Of a stretch of DNA of 5,228 bases, positions 5,192-5,228 are shown one piece after another. A program made the position numbers and the translations under genes. Under the pieces are notes generated by a model that saw only the letters and a program-made list of their open reading frames with translations, did no database searches and was not told the DNA's origin. The stretch covers positions 1 to 5,228 of the forward strand of contig DMYM01000383.1 in the NCBI GenBank assembly GCA_003483645.1, written 5' to 3'. Within the stretch, counting starts at the first letter, position 1; the number at the start of each line of letters is the position of its first letter. Origin of the DNA: Verrucomicrobiales bacterium (lineage in GTDB: Bacteria; Verrucomicrobiota; Verrucomicrobiia; Verrucomicrobiales; Akkermansiaceae).

Positions 5192-5228
5192 CAAGGGAAG
5201 CGATGCGAAGACGGAACGAGCCATGATC

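Noticed and set aside
4286..5224. 312-codon open frame on the minus strand opposite the TIM-barrel gene
   Set aside because: It is the antisense of a gene with clear family motifs and a good metal-site pattern. Its own translation shows no recognisable domain, and long antisense frames are common in GC-rich coding DNA.
5203..5228. Possible start of another rightward gene at the window end
   Set aside because: The ATG at 5203 meets a stop after seven codons. The ATG at 5223 has only a weak GGA 7 bases upstream, and six bases of sequence are too few to judge.

Overview
The window is a 5.2-kb piece of a bacterial chromosome carrying housekeeping genes. The organism is Gram-negative (diderm): two adjacent lipoprotein genes resemble BamD and LptE, which work only where there is an outer membrane. 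The coding DNA is clearly GC-rich. The gene set proC, bamD-like, lptE-like, rsmI, the divergence of the LptE-like protein from the proteobacterial form, and the scarcity of Shine-Dalgarno (SD) sequences suggest a member of the Verrucomicrobiota (perhaps Opitutae) or another PVC-type phylum. That assignment is inference, not something the sequence proves.

Layout. Positions 1 to about 95 hold the 5' end of a leftward gene with a hydrophobic N-terminus; it runs off the window edge. About 120 bp of AT-richer DNA with a dyad and a tandem repeat separates it from proC (217-1026, rightward), which makes proline from pyrroline-5-carboxylate. A 134-bp gap with a perfect 10-bp palindrome follows. Next comes a tightly coupled pair: a BamD-like TPR lipoprotein (1161-2108) and an LptE-like lipoprotein (2110-2661), one base apart. 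A 177-bp spacer precedes rsmI (2839-3537), the 16S rRNA C1402 ribose methyltransferase. Its stop overlaps the start of a small two-helix membrane protein of unknown function (3534-3923) in an ATGA junction. A 290-bp stretch (3924-4213) has no convincing gene but contains several nested inverted repeats that could fold in RNA. The last gene (4214-5191) encodes a TIM-barrel protein of the sugar phosphate isomerase/epimerase (AP_endonuc_2) superfamily.

Functionally, the two lipoproteins would serve outer-membrane assembly (protein insertion and lipopolysaccharide placement), rsmI ribosome maturation and proC amino-acid synthesis. I found no mobile element, CRISPR array, tRNA or rRNA, and no defence system or obvious new multi-gene system. 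The most unusual signals are a sharply bounded 120-bp block of about 28% GC inside the otherwise GC-rich rsmI, with the reading frame and family residues intact, and a structured noncoding stretch before the last gene.
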